64,000 nucleotides of DNA from positions 248,001 to 312,000 of the forward strand of contig CAWDKZ010000020.1 in assembly GCA_963803025.1 (NCBI GenBank), written 5' to 3'. The translations under genes were made by a program, and so were the position numbers. The DNA comes from Bog-793 sp963803025. Its GTDB lineage: Bacteria; Actinomycetota; Acidimicrobiia; Acidimicrobiales; Bog-793. The notes under the pieces were generated by a model. That model saw only the letters and a list, made by a program, of their open reading frames with translations. It was not told where the DNA came from and did not search any database. Positions 45,656 through 53,376 of this stretch are shown one piece after another; within the stretch, counting starts at the first letter, position 1, and every line of letters begins with the position of its first letter.

Positions 45656-46381
45656 ATGGCTCGAGGATCCTTCGGACGGACAGTCGCGCGCGCCGCTTCG
45701 AGCGGAGGCAGCAAGAGCTACCGCGCTCGGCGTCCCGTGGCCTGGTACCTCCTCATGCTCGTCATCGTCGGCGTCGGCGTCGGTCTCATCGTGTACAGCC
45801 GGAACGAGGCGGTCCGCTCCCCGGCGGTGATCGGACCGACGGCGAACGACAACTGGTACGCCGCGCTCGCCGTCGACATCTGCGGCAAGATCGAGCCGAA
45901 CCTGCCGGCGAGTTCGAACTTCGCCTCGACGGGGCTGCGTACCTACGGCGACGGGCTGATCAACGCCTCGCCGGGCTCGCTCGGCACCGGGGCTTCCGCC
46001 TTCGAGGGGAAGAAGGCCACTCTCGGGCTGTTCGCGGAGAACTACGCCGGGTTCACGCTCACCCCGACGGAGCTGCACTACCCCGGCAAGGGCCAGCGGA
46101 CCTGGAAAGACGGTGACAGCTGCATCGGGGTCGACAAGGGCAAGGGGACGCTCGTCGCCGCGGTGTGGGCCTCGACGAAAGCGATCAACGCGAGGACCGT
46201 GACCGACCCGGCGAAGGTCCACATCTCCGACGGCGAGATGATCACGGTCGCCTTCGTGCCGCGCGGCACGGCGATCCCCGAGCCGCCCGCCGCGACACGG
46301 GCAACGCTCGTCGAGACGATCACGGGGAAGCCGGGCTCGGCGACGACGACGTCGACGACGCCGGGCACGAAGAAGAAGTAG
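45656..46381 (+). CDS. Single-pass membrane protein of unknown function
   Basis: Protein of 241 aa, not recognised by family name. A basic cytoplasmic N-terminus (about 1-26), one transmembrane helix (VAWYLLMLVIVGVGVGLIVYS, about 28-48), and an exported domain with two cysteines (DICGKIEPNLP and DSCIGVDKGKG) that could form a disulfide. It ends in a Thr/Ser/Lys tail (TTTSTTPGTKKK). The helix-then-out topology follows the positive-inside rule. It sits between the rhamnosyltransferase and the pyrophosphorylase, so an envelope role is likely. Confidence 0.7.
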   Translation: MARGSFGRTVARAASSGGSKSYRARRPVAWYLLMLVIVGVGVGLIVYSRNEAVRSPAVIGPTANDNWYAALAVDICGKIEPNLPASSNFASTGLRTYGDGLINASPGSLGTGASAFEGKKATLGLFAENYAGFTLTPTELHYPGKGQRTWKDGDSCIGVDKGKGTLVAAVWASTKAINARTVTDPAKVHISDGEMITVAFVPRGTAIPEPPAATRATLVETITGKPGSATTTSTTPGTKKK

Positions 46382-46415
46382 GCGTGATCGGGGCCAAGAC
46401 GAGGAGCAGCTGACG

Positions 46416-47495
46416 GTGCAGGGGATCGTGCTCGTCGGCGGGGAGGGGACGAGACTGCGTCCGCTCACCTACGACGTCCCGAAGCCGATGCTGCCGATCG
46501 TCGAGATACCGGTCATCTCTCGGGTCGTCGAGTGGCTCGGCCTGCACGGCGTGACGCGGGCCGTGCTCTCGCTGGGCTACCAGCCGGAGCCCTTTCTCGC
46601 GGCGTTCCCCGGCGGAGCGTGGGCGGGGGTGGAGATCAGCTATGCGGTCGAACCGCACCCGTTGGACACGGCTGGGGCGGTGCTTTTCGCGGCCGAGACC
46701 GCGGGGATGCTCGACGAGCCGGTGCTCGTGTTCAACGGCGACGTCCTCACCGACCTCGACCTCGGTGCGCTTGTCGAGCTGCACAAGGACCGTGGCGCGG
46801 CGATCACGATCGCGCTGACGCCGGTCGAGGATCCTTCGCCCTACGGGGTGGCGGCCCTCGACGAGACGGGGCGCGTGCTCGAGTTCGTCGAGAAGCCGCC
46901 GCGGGACGAGGCCCCCTCGAACCTCATCAGCGCGGGCAGCTACGTCTTCGAACCCCGCGTCCTCGCCTCGATCGCGCGCGGCAGAACCGTCTCGGCTGAA
47001 CGCGAGCTTCTGCCCCGCTTCGTCGCGCGGGGCGAGGCCTACGCCTACGCCTCCGACGCGTACTGGATCGACACGGGGACTCCCGAGCGGTACCTGCGAG
47101 CGCAGCTCGACGTGCTCGCAGGTCTCCGGCCGAACGTCATCCTGCCGGAGTCCCAGGAGCGCGCGCCGGGTGTGTTCGTCGCGCCGGGCGCCGTGCTCGA
47201 AGGCGAGGTGGTCGGCCGGGCGTTCCTCGGCGCAGGAGCGGTCGTCGAAGCCGGAGCGATCGTCGAGGACGCGGTCGTCGGACGCGGGACGCGGGTGAGG
47301 TCGGGGGCGACCGTGCGCGGCTCGGTCATCCTGTCCGGCGCGCTCGTCGCCGGCAAGGCCACGGTCGAGGGCTCGATCGTCGGTTCCCGGGCGGTGATCG
47401 GCCAGGGTGCGTCGCTCTCGTCGTCGACGGTGATCGGTGCGGGATTCGTCGTCGATGATGGTGACACCCTCGTCGGCGCGCGCCGCCCCGACTGA
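46416..47495 (+). CDS. manB: NDP-sugar pyrophosphorylase (GDP-mannose type)
   Basis: Nucleotidyltransferase of 359 aa. QGIVLVGGEGTRLRPLTYDVPKPMLPIVEIP is the activating signature, VFNGDVLTDLDLGAL the metal site, and FVEKP and YWIDTGTPERYLRAQLDVL are family blocks. The C-terminal third is a left-handed beta helix of hexapeptide repeats (APGAVLEGEVVGRAFLGAGAVVEAGAIVEDAVVG...). Its position after rmlD-wbbL equals mycobacterial manB (mannose-1-phosphate guanylyltransferase), so GDP-mannose is the preferred product; a dTDP- or UDP-sugar enzyme cannot be ruled out. GTG at 46416 follows GAGGAG. Symbol follows mycobacterial usage. Confidence 0.8.
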   Translation: MQGIVLVGGEGTRLRPLTYDVPKPMLPIVEIPVISRVVEWLGLHGVTRAVLSLGYQPEPFLAAFPGGAWAGVEISYAVEPHPLDTAGAVLFAAETAGMLDEPVLVFNGDVLTDLDLGALVELHKDRGAAITIALTPVEDPSPYGVAALDETGRVLEFVEKPPRDEAPSNLISAGSYVFEPRVLASIARGRTVSAERELLPRFVARGEAYAYASDAYWIDTGTPERYLRAQLDVLAGLRPNVILPESQERAPGVFVAPGAVLEGEVVGRAFLGAGAVVEAGAIVEDAVVGRGTRVRSGATVRGSVILSGALVAGKATVEGSIVGSRAVIGQGASLSSSTVIGAGFVVDDGDTLVGARRPD

Positions 47496-47502
47496 CCGTC
47501 AC

Positions 47503-48465
47503 GTGCACGCGCTCGTCACCGGAGGGGCGGGGTTCATCGGCTCGAACCTCGTCGATCGCCTGCTCGTCGAGAGGCACTCGGTCGACGTCGTCGACGACCT
47601 CTCGACGGGGTCGCTCGCCAACCTCGCCCGAGCCCGGGCCTTGGGCGGCGAGTTCCGCTTCCACCAGATCGACGTGACCGATCCGGGCGTCGTGACGCTG
47701 ATCGAGCGTCGGCGGCCGGAAATTGTCTTCCATCTCGCCGGCCAGCCGAGCGTCGCCGCCTCGGTGCGAGATCCGGGTTTCGACGCCGCGGTGAACATCG
47801 TGGGGACGGCCCGCGTCCTCGACGGCGCGCGCCGTGCCGGTGTCCGCAAGGTCGTCTACGCCGCGAGCGGCGGCTCGCTCTACGGTGCGCTCGAGCCGCG
47901 CGAACTTCCGGTGGACGAGACGCACCCGTTCCGCCCGAGCTCACCGTACGGCGTGTCGAAGAAGGTCGCGATCGACTACCTCAGGGCGTTCCGTGACCTC
48001 TACGAGCTCGAGTTCACGGCGCTCGCGCTCGCCAACGTCTACGGGCCGCGCCAGAGCGCCACGGGCGAGTCCGGCGTCGTGGCGCGCTTCGCCGCCGACT
48101 TGCTCGCGCGACGGCCGTCGACGATCGACGGCGACGGCCACCAGACCCGCGACTTCGTCTTCGTTGACGACGTCGTCGACGCCTTCTGCCGCGCCGCGGC
48201 GCGCGGCGGTGGGCTCGTCCTCAACGTCGGCACCGGGGTGCAGACCTCGGTCGGGAAGCTCTACGCGACGATGGCGTCGCAGGCGGGTTCGCAGCTGGCG
48301 CCGGGCCACGGACCGGAGCGTCTCGGCGACCTCCGGGCGAACGCGCTCGACTCGGGGCGGGCGAAGCTCCACCTTGGCTGGACGCCGTGGACCTCGCTTG
48401 AAGAAGGCGTCGCGGCGACGCTTGCCTTCGTCGCCCGCCAGGCCCGGGACCGGCCGCGCCGATGA
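47503..48465 (+). CDS. NAD-dependent sugar epimerase/dehydratase (GalE-like)
   Basis: Extended SDR of 320 aa. HALVTGGAGFIGSNLVDRLL binds NAD, VDDLSTGSLANL is the GalE-type second strand, and FHLAGQPSVAASVRDP, YAASGGSLYG, SPYGVSKKVAIDYL (Tyr/Lys) and ANVYGPRQSATGESGVVARFA are typical of UDP-glucose 4-epimerase relatives. GTG at 47503 is seven bases after the pyrophosphorylase stop. The TGA overlaps the cofD ATG (ATGA). Product sugar (UDP-galactose or another) is not determinable. Confidence 0.85.
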   Translation: MHALVTGGAGFIGSNLVDRLLVERHSVDVVDDLSTGSLANLARARALGGEFRFHQIDVTDPGVVTLIERRRPEIVFHLAGQPSVAASVRDPGFDAAVNIVGTARVLDGARRAGVRKVVYAASGGSLYGALEPRELPVDETHPFRPSSPYGVSKKVAIDYLRAFRDLYELEFTALALANVYGPRQSATGESGVVARFAADLLARRPSTIDGDGHQTRDFVFVDDVVDAFCRAAARGGGLVLNVGTGVQTSVGKLYATMASQAGSQLAPGHGPERLGDLRANALDSGRAKLHLGWTPWTSLEEGVAATLAFVARQARDRPRR

Positions 48466-49400
48466 TCGCGGTCCTCGCCGGCGGGGTCGGGGCGGCACGC
48501 TTCCTCGAGGGGCTCGTCCGGGTCGTCGCCGAGTCAGAGCTCACGGTGATCGGCAACACCGGCGACGACGCGATCCTGCACGGCCTGCATGTGAGTCCGG
48601 ACCTTGACACGGTCACCTACACGCTCGCCGGGGCGTCGAACCTCGAGACGGGCTGGGGACTTGCCGGCGACTCGTTCCGGACGATGGGCGCCCTCGACCG
48701 CTACCACGTCCCGACGTGGTTCCGGCTCGGGGACCTCGACCTCGCGACACACCTGTTCCGCACCGTCCGGCTCGCCGAGGGGGCGGCGCTGAGCGAGGTG
48801 ACCGCCGAGATCGCCGCGACGTGGGGTCTCGGGTTCCGTCTGCTGCCGATGACCGACGACACGGTGCGCACGCGTCTGCGGCTCGCGAACGGCGAGGAGG
48901 TCGACTTCCAGGAGTACTTCGTCCGGTTGCGCCACGATGTCGTCGCGGCGTCGATCGCGTATGACGGGGCCGAGGCGGCGACTCCCGCGCCCGGCGTCCT
49001 GGCGGCGCTCGCCGAGGCCGAGGCGATCCTCATCGCGCCGTCGAACCCGTTGCTTTCGATCGCTCCCATCCTGGCGGTCCCCGGGATCGGCGCCGCCGTC
49101 GAACGCCGCCGGGAGCGCGTCGTCGCCGTATCGCCGATCGTCGGTGGACGGGCGCTGAGGGGACCCGCGGACCGCCTCCTCGCCGAGCTCGGCCACGAAT
49201 CCTCGGCGGTGGGCGTGGCTCGGCTGCTCGGCGGGTATGCGGGGTGTCTCGTCATCGACACGACGGACGCGAACCTCCACCCGGACGTCGTGGCTGCCGG
49301 TGTGCGCGCCGTCGTGGCGGATACCGTGATGCGCACCCCCGAGGTCGCGGCAGCGCTCGCCCGCGTCGCGCTCGGCGCCGTCGGGGGAGGGCCGCCATGA
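48462..49400 (+). CDS. cofD: LPPG:FO 2-phospho-L-lactate (phosphoenolpyruvate) transferase
   Basis: F420 biosynthesis enzyme (FbiA/CofD), 312 aa. It transfers the phospho-lactyl or enolpyruvyl group from a GDP-linked donor to FO. AVLAGGVGAARFLEGL, VIGNTGDDAILHGLHVSPDLDTVTYTLAG, TWFRLGDLDLATHLFRT, LPMTDDTVRTRL and IAPSNPLLSIAPILAVPGI are all diagnostic. It overlaps both neighbours by four bases, so it is translated with the sugar genes. The next gene, cofE, completes dehydro-F420 formation. Confidence 0.95.
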   Translation: MIAVLAGGVGAARFLEGLVRVVAESELTVIGNTGDDAILHGLHVSPDLDTVTYTLAGASNLETGWGLAGDSFRTMGALDRYHVPTWFRLGDLDLATHLFRTVRLAEGAALSEVTAEIAATWGLGFRLLPMTDDTVRTRLRLANGEEVDFQEYFVRLRHDVVAASIAYDGAEAATPAPGVLAALAEAEAILIAPSNPLLSIAPILAVPGIGAAVERRRERVVAVSPIVGGRALRGPADRLLAELGHESSAVGVARLLGGYAGCLVIDTTDANLHPDVVAAGVRAVVADTVMRTPEVAAALARVALGAVGGGPP

Positions 49401-50101
49401 CGTCGCCCTCGCTCGCGGTGATCGGCGTCGAAGGGCTTCCCGAGATCGTCCCGGGCACGAGCATCGGCGCCGTGCTCGCGAGGCGGGCGCCGCTCGTGTC
49501 GGGCGACGTCGTCGTCGTCACCCAGAAGATCATCTCGAAGGCCGAGGGCCGTGTGGTGCCCGTCGCCGCTGGCGATCCCGACGCGAAACGTCGACTCGCC
49601 GAAGCCGAAGCCACCCGGATCCTGCGGTGCCGGGGCGAGCTCGTCATCACCGAGACCCGTCACGGGTTCGTCTGCGCGAATTCCGGCGTCGACCTGTCGA
49701 ACGTGGCGGAGGGCTTCGCCGTGCTGCTGCCGGCCGACCCCGACCGCTCGGCGCGGGGTATCCGCGACGCCGTTCGTGCCCTAGCCGGCATCGAAATCGG
49801 CGTGATCATCTCGGACACGTTCGGGCGCGCCTGGCGCAGAGGTCTCGTCGACGTCGCGATCGGCTGCGCGGGAGTCGCCGCCGTCGTCGATCTGCGCGGC
49901 TCGCTCGATGGGTCCGGGCGGGTACTCGCCGCGACGGAGATGTGCGTCGCAGACGAGATCGCCGCCGCGGCCGAGCTCGTCATGGGCAAGGCTGCCCACG
50001 TGCCGGTGGCGATCGTGCGCGGCGTCGACGCGTCGTGGCTGCGGGAATCCTCGGTCGCGACCGAGGTCGTGCGCCCGCACGGCGAGGACCTGTTCCGTTG
50101 A
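49397..50101 (+). CDS. cofE: Coenzyme F420-0:L-glutamate ligase (CofE only)
   Basis: Adds gamma-linked glutamates to F420-0; 234 aa. GDVVVVTQKIISKAEGR, ETRHGFVCANSGVDLSNV, GIEIGVIISDTFGRAWRRGLVDVAIGCAG and the C-terminal VPVAIVRGVDASWL match the CofE family throughout. Mycobacterial FbiB is about twice as long because a C-terminal nitroreductase domain that reduces dehydro-F420-0 is fused; that domain is missing here and must be supplied elsewhere. ATG at 49397 overlaps cofD (ATGA). The stop shares one base with the next ATG. Confidence 0.94.
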   Translation: MTSPSLAVIGVEGLPEIVPGTSIGAVLARRAPLVSGDVVVVTQKIISKAEGRVVPVAAGDPDAKRRLAEAEATRILRCRGELVITETRHGFVCANSGVDLSNVAEGFAVLLPADPDRSARGIRDAVRALAGIEIGVIISDTFGRAWRRGLVDVAIGCAGVAAVVDLRGSLDGSGRVLAATEMCVADEIAAAAELVMGKAAHVPVAIVRGVDASWLRESSVATEVVRPHGEDLFR

Positions 50102-51229
50102 TGGCGAGCCGGGGCGACAGTCCGAACGCCGGGCTCGACTGGGGCGTCGTCCTCGTCGTCGAGCAGCTCCGGCGGGCCGTGCCCGGCGGCATCGGCACCT
50201 ACGCGCGGGCTCGTCGCCGGTCTCGCGTCCCTCGCCGGCGCCGAGCGGCCGCGCTGCCGACTCTACGCGTCCCGTGCGCCCGCCCTGCCGGATCCCCTCG
50301 ACGCCCTCGGGTTCCCCGTTCAGAGCTCCATTTGGCCCGCCGTGGCCCTGGTGCGCGCCTGGCGTGCCGGGCTCGGGCGGATCGGGCGCGAGGCCTCGCT
50401 CGTGCACGCCGTGTCGTTCGCCTTCCCGCCGAGCGCGGCGCCGCTGACCGTCACCGTGCACGACCTCGCCTGGCGGATCGTGCCGCAGAGCTTCCCGGCG
50501 CGGGGTCGCCGCTGGCACGAGAGGGCGCTCCGGCGGGTCGCCGGGCAGGCGGCGTGCACGGTCGTCCCGTCGGAGGCGACCGCCCGGGCGCTGCGGGAGG
50601 CGGGAGTCGGCATCGGCGACGACCGCATCGCCGTCGTCGAGGCGGGCTCGGACCATCTCGCGCCGGCCGACTCCGTGGCGACGAACGGCGTGCTCGCGCG
50701 CCTCGGCGTCGCGGGCGAGTACCTGTTGGCGGTGGGGACGCGCGAGCCGAGGAAGAACCTCTCGCGTCTTTTCGCGGCCTACGCCCTCAGCCGGCAGCGA
50801 CACGCCGAGCCACTGCCGCTCATCGTCGTGGGACCCGCGGGCTGGGGGGGTGCGACCGCGGACCCGCCGGCGGGAGTCGTCTTCGCCGGGCCGGTCACCG
50901 AGCCGGTGCTCTCCGGTCTGTACGCGCGGGCTCGCCTCGTCGCCTATGTGCCGCTCGTCGAGGGGTTCGGGCTGCCTGTCGTCGAGGCGATGCGAGCCGG
51001 CGCCCCGGTCGTCGCCAGCCGGGTCCCGAGCGCCGCCGGCGCCGCCTACGAGGTCGATCCCTACGACATCGAGGCGATCGCGGAAGGGCTCGTCCGGGTC
51101 GGCGCCGACGAGGCGCTGCGGGCGCGGCTTGTCGCGGCGGGTCGAGCCCGTGTCGAACCGCTCACCTGGCGGGCCGCGGCCGAGGGCCACCTCGCCGTGT
51201 GGCGACGCGTCGCCGGGTCCGAACCGTGA
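50101..51229 (+). pseudogene. GT4 glycosyltransferase, frameshifted near the N-terminus
   Basis: Mannosyl- or rhamnosyltransferase-like enzyme of about 375 aa. The first 37 codons from ATG 50101 (which shares a base with the cofE TGA) read VVLVVEQLRRAVPGGIGTYAR. Near 50208 the frame moves by one (apparent inserted G), and it continues as LVAGLASLAGAERPRCRLYASRAPALPDP, then HAVSFAFPPSAAPLTVTVHDLAWR, LLAVGTREPRKNLSRLFAAY, and EGFGLPVVEAMRAGAPVVASRVPSAAGAAYEVDP, the GT-B donor site. The intact remainder and tight overlaps with both neighbours make a sequencing error as likely as true inactivation. Confidence 0.78.
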
Positions 51230-52386
51230 GCGGCCGTGACGCCCCGAGGGAAGGGATCGGGGTCGCGATCGACGTGAGCGCGGTGCCGCGCGGTCCGGTT
51301 GGCGCGGGCAGGTACACGGTCGCGGTCGTCGGCGCGCTCGCCCGGCGGGGCGACGTCGCGCTCGACCTCGTCACCCGGCGGTCGGACGCGGCGCGCTGGG
51401 CGGCCATCGCACCGGAGGGCGCCATCGTCAACTCGGCGCCGGACGGACGCGTGCTCCGCGTCGTCTACGGCGAGCTGGGAATGCGTGCCACCGTGCGGAA
51501 GAGGTGCCCCGGGGCGCTGGTGTTCTTCGGGCCGCACTACTCGATGCCGGCGGGGTTGACGTTGCCCGCTGTCGTGACGGTCCACGACCTGTCGATGATC
51601 GACCACCCGGAGTGGCACGAACGGAGCAAGGTCATCTTCTTCGGCCGGGCGTTGCGCCGCGCCGCGGCCTCAGCCGAGGCGGTGATCTGCGTGAGCGAGA
51701 CGACCGCCCGCCGCTTCAAGGAGCTCTACCGACCGCACGGCGCCGTCCACGTCGTGCCCCACGGCGTCGACCACGCCGCGTTCGCTCCCGAGGAGCCGGC
51801 CCCGGGCTCGGATGCGGCCGTGCTCGGCCGCTTCGGCGTCGCCGAACCGTACGTGCTGCACCTCGGGACGGTCGAACCGCGCAAGAACGTGCCCGCGCTC
51901 GTCGCGGCGTTCGACGCCGTGGCGGACGGTCATCGGCGGCTCAGCCTGATCCTCGCGGGGCCGCCGGGCTGGGGGACCGGCGAGCTGGAGGGCGCGCTCG
52001 AGGCCGCGCGCCACCGGGACCGGGTCGTCCGCCTCGGCTACGTCGACGGAGCTGCGGTCCCGGCGCTGCTCCGGCGTTCCGCCGTCGTGGCGTACCCGTC
52101 GTTCGACGAAGGGTTCGGCCTTCCGGCCCTGGAGGCGTTGGCCTGTGGCACGCCGTTCGTGACGTCGGGTGGGACGGTGATGGCCGAACTTGCCGGCTCG
52201 GCGGCACTCACCGTCGACCCGGCCGATCCCTCGTCGCTCGTCGCGGCGCTCGAGACGGTGCTGACCGGCGGGCCGGGCGCGGACGTGCGCCGCGCCGAGG
52301 GTCTCTCCCGGGCGCGTGACTTCACCTGGGAACGCTCGGCCGCCGGCCACGTGGAGGCGTTTCGGGCGGTTCTCGGCGGAAGATGA
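51226..52386 (+). CDS. GT4 family glycosyltransferase
   Basis: GT-B enzyme of 386 aa, parologous in layout to the preceding gene. GVAIDVSAVPRGPVGAGRYTVAVVGAL is the N-terminal acceptor-side start; VFFGPHYSMPAGLTLPAVVTVHDLSMIDHPEWHE, VICVSETTARRFKELY, HLGTVEPRKNVPALVAAF, VRLGYVDGAAVPALLRRSAVVAYPSFDEGFGLPALEALACGTPFVTS give the donor-binding E-x7-E region. GTG at 51226 overlaps the previous stop (GTGA). Likely a mannosyltransferase using GDP-mannose made by neighbouring genes; specificity inferred only from context. Confidence 0.88.
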   Translation: MSGRDAPREGIGVAIDVSAVPRGPVGAGRYTVAVVGALARRGDVALDLVTRRSDAARWAAIAPEGAIVNSAPDGRVLRVVYGELGMRATVRKRCPGALVFFGPHYSMPAGLTLPAVVTVHDLSMIDHPEWHERSKVIFFGRALRRAAASAEAVICVSETTARRFKELYRPHGAVHVVPHGVDHAAFAPEEPAPGSDAAVLGRFGVAEPYVLHLGTVEPRKNVPALVAAFDAVADGHRRLSLILAGPPGWGTGELEGALEAARHRDRVVRLGYVDGAAVPALLRRSAVVAYPSFDEGFGLPALEALACGTPFVTSGGTVMAELAGSAALTVDPADPSSLVAALETVLTGGPGADVRRAEGLSRARDFTWERSAAGHVEAFRAVLGGR

Positions 52387-52403
52387 GGCGGGTCCGCAAC
52401 TAT

Positions 52404-52409
52404 TAGCGT
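52404..52409 (+). promoter_or_regulatory. Internal -10 element before the Rmd-like gene
   Basis: TAGCGT, followed by a short leader with GAAGGAG and the GTG at 52432. Unlike most -10 sites here it leaves room for a ribosome-binding site. Confidence 0.35.
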
Positions 52410-52431
52410 GGCCGCGAGGGAAGGAGACGCG

Positions 52432-53317
52432 GTGCGGACGTTCGTCACCGGTGCATCCGGCTTCGTCGGGACGTGGCTCACCCGCCACCTCGAGGCGTGC
52501 GGCGACGAGGTCTACCCGCTGCGGGACGAGTTCGACATCGCCGACGAGCGGGCGGTCGGGCGCGAAGCGTCGCGCGGCGCCGGACGTCATCTACCACCTC
52601 GCCGGGCTGCCCCACGTCGGGCGCTCGTGGGAGGCACCGGCGGAGACCTTCCGGGTGAACGCGCTCGGTACCCTCGTGCTCCTTGAGGTCGCGCGGAAAC
52701 TCGTGCCACGTCCTCGGGTCGTCCTCGTCAGCTCGGCTGAGGTGTACGGGATCGCCGGCAGCGCCGCGCTCGACGAAGATACGCCGCTCCGACCGGTGAG
52801 CCCCTACGCGGCGAGCAAGGTCGCGGCGGAGTACGTGGGCCTGCAGGCGTTCCTCGGTCGAGGCCTCGAGGTCGTCCGGGTCCGGCCCTTCAACCACGTG
52901 GGACCCGGTCAGGCCGATTCTTTCGTCGTCTCCGCCCTCGCTCGGCGTGTGGTCGAGGCCGAGCGCGCCGGGTCGGGCGAGGTGCGTGTCGGCAACCTCA
53001 CCGCGGCGCGGGACTTCACCGACGTGCGTGACGTCGTCCGGGCCTACCGGTTGCTCGCTGAGCTCGGGGCGGGCGGTGCCGTCTACAACGTCTGTTCGGG
53101 TTGCGCGGTGCCGATCGCGACGATCCTCGCCGAGATCCTCTCCCTCGCGCAGCGGCCGCTCGTTCCGGTCGAGGACCCGGCCCTCGTGCGACCGATCGAC
53201 CTGCCGACCCTCCTTGGCGACGGGAGCCGGCTCGCGGCGCTCACCGGTTGGAAGCCCGAGATCCCGCTGCGCCAGACGCTCGTCGACGTGATGCGCGCCA
53301 CCCGGGAGGGCGTCTAG
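52432..53317 (+). pseudogene. GDP-4-keto-6-deoxymannose reductase-like SDR, frameshifted
   Basis: NAD(P)-dependent reductase of about 294 aa, Rmd-like. From GTG 52432 (strong GAAGGAG upstream) the protein begins RTFVTGASGFVGTWLTRHLEACGDEVYPLRDEFDIADERAVG. Near 52565 the frame changes by one and continues as APDVIYHLAGLPHVGRSWEAPAETFRVNALGT, VSSAEVYG, SPYAASKVAAEYV and RPFNHVGPGQADSFVVSALARRV. The C-terminal VYNVCSGCAVPIATILAEIL and RPIDLPTLLGDGSRLAALTGWKPEIPL are typical of Rmd, which makes GDP-D-rhamnose. Gmd at 6673 would supply its substrate. Both parts look functional, so an assembly error is a real possibility. Confidence 0.78.
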
Positions 53318-53360
53318 ACGGGCCGTGGCCGGCGCCTGAGCGTGGCGGGGCCACCCGGGC

Positions 53361-53366
53361 TAGCGT
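53361..53366 (+). promoter_or_regulatory. -10 element before the large GT2 gene
   Basis: TAGCGT ends ten bases before the ATG at 53377, again nearly leaderless. Confidence 0.4.
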
Positions 53367-53376
53367 GAGGTCTCCG

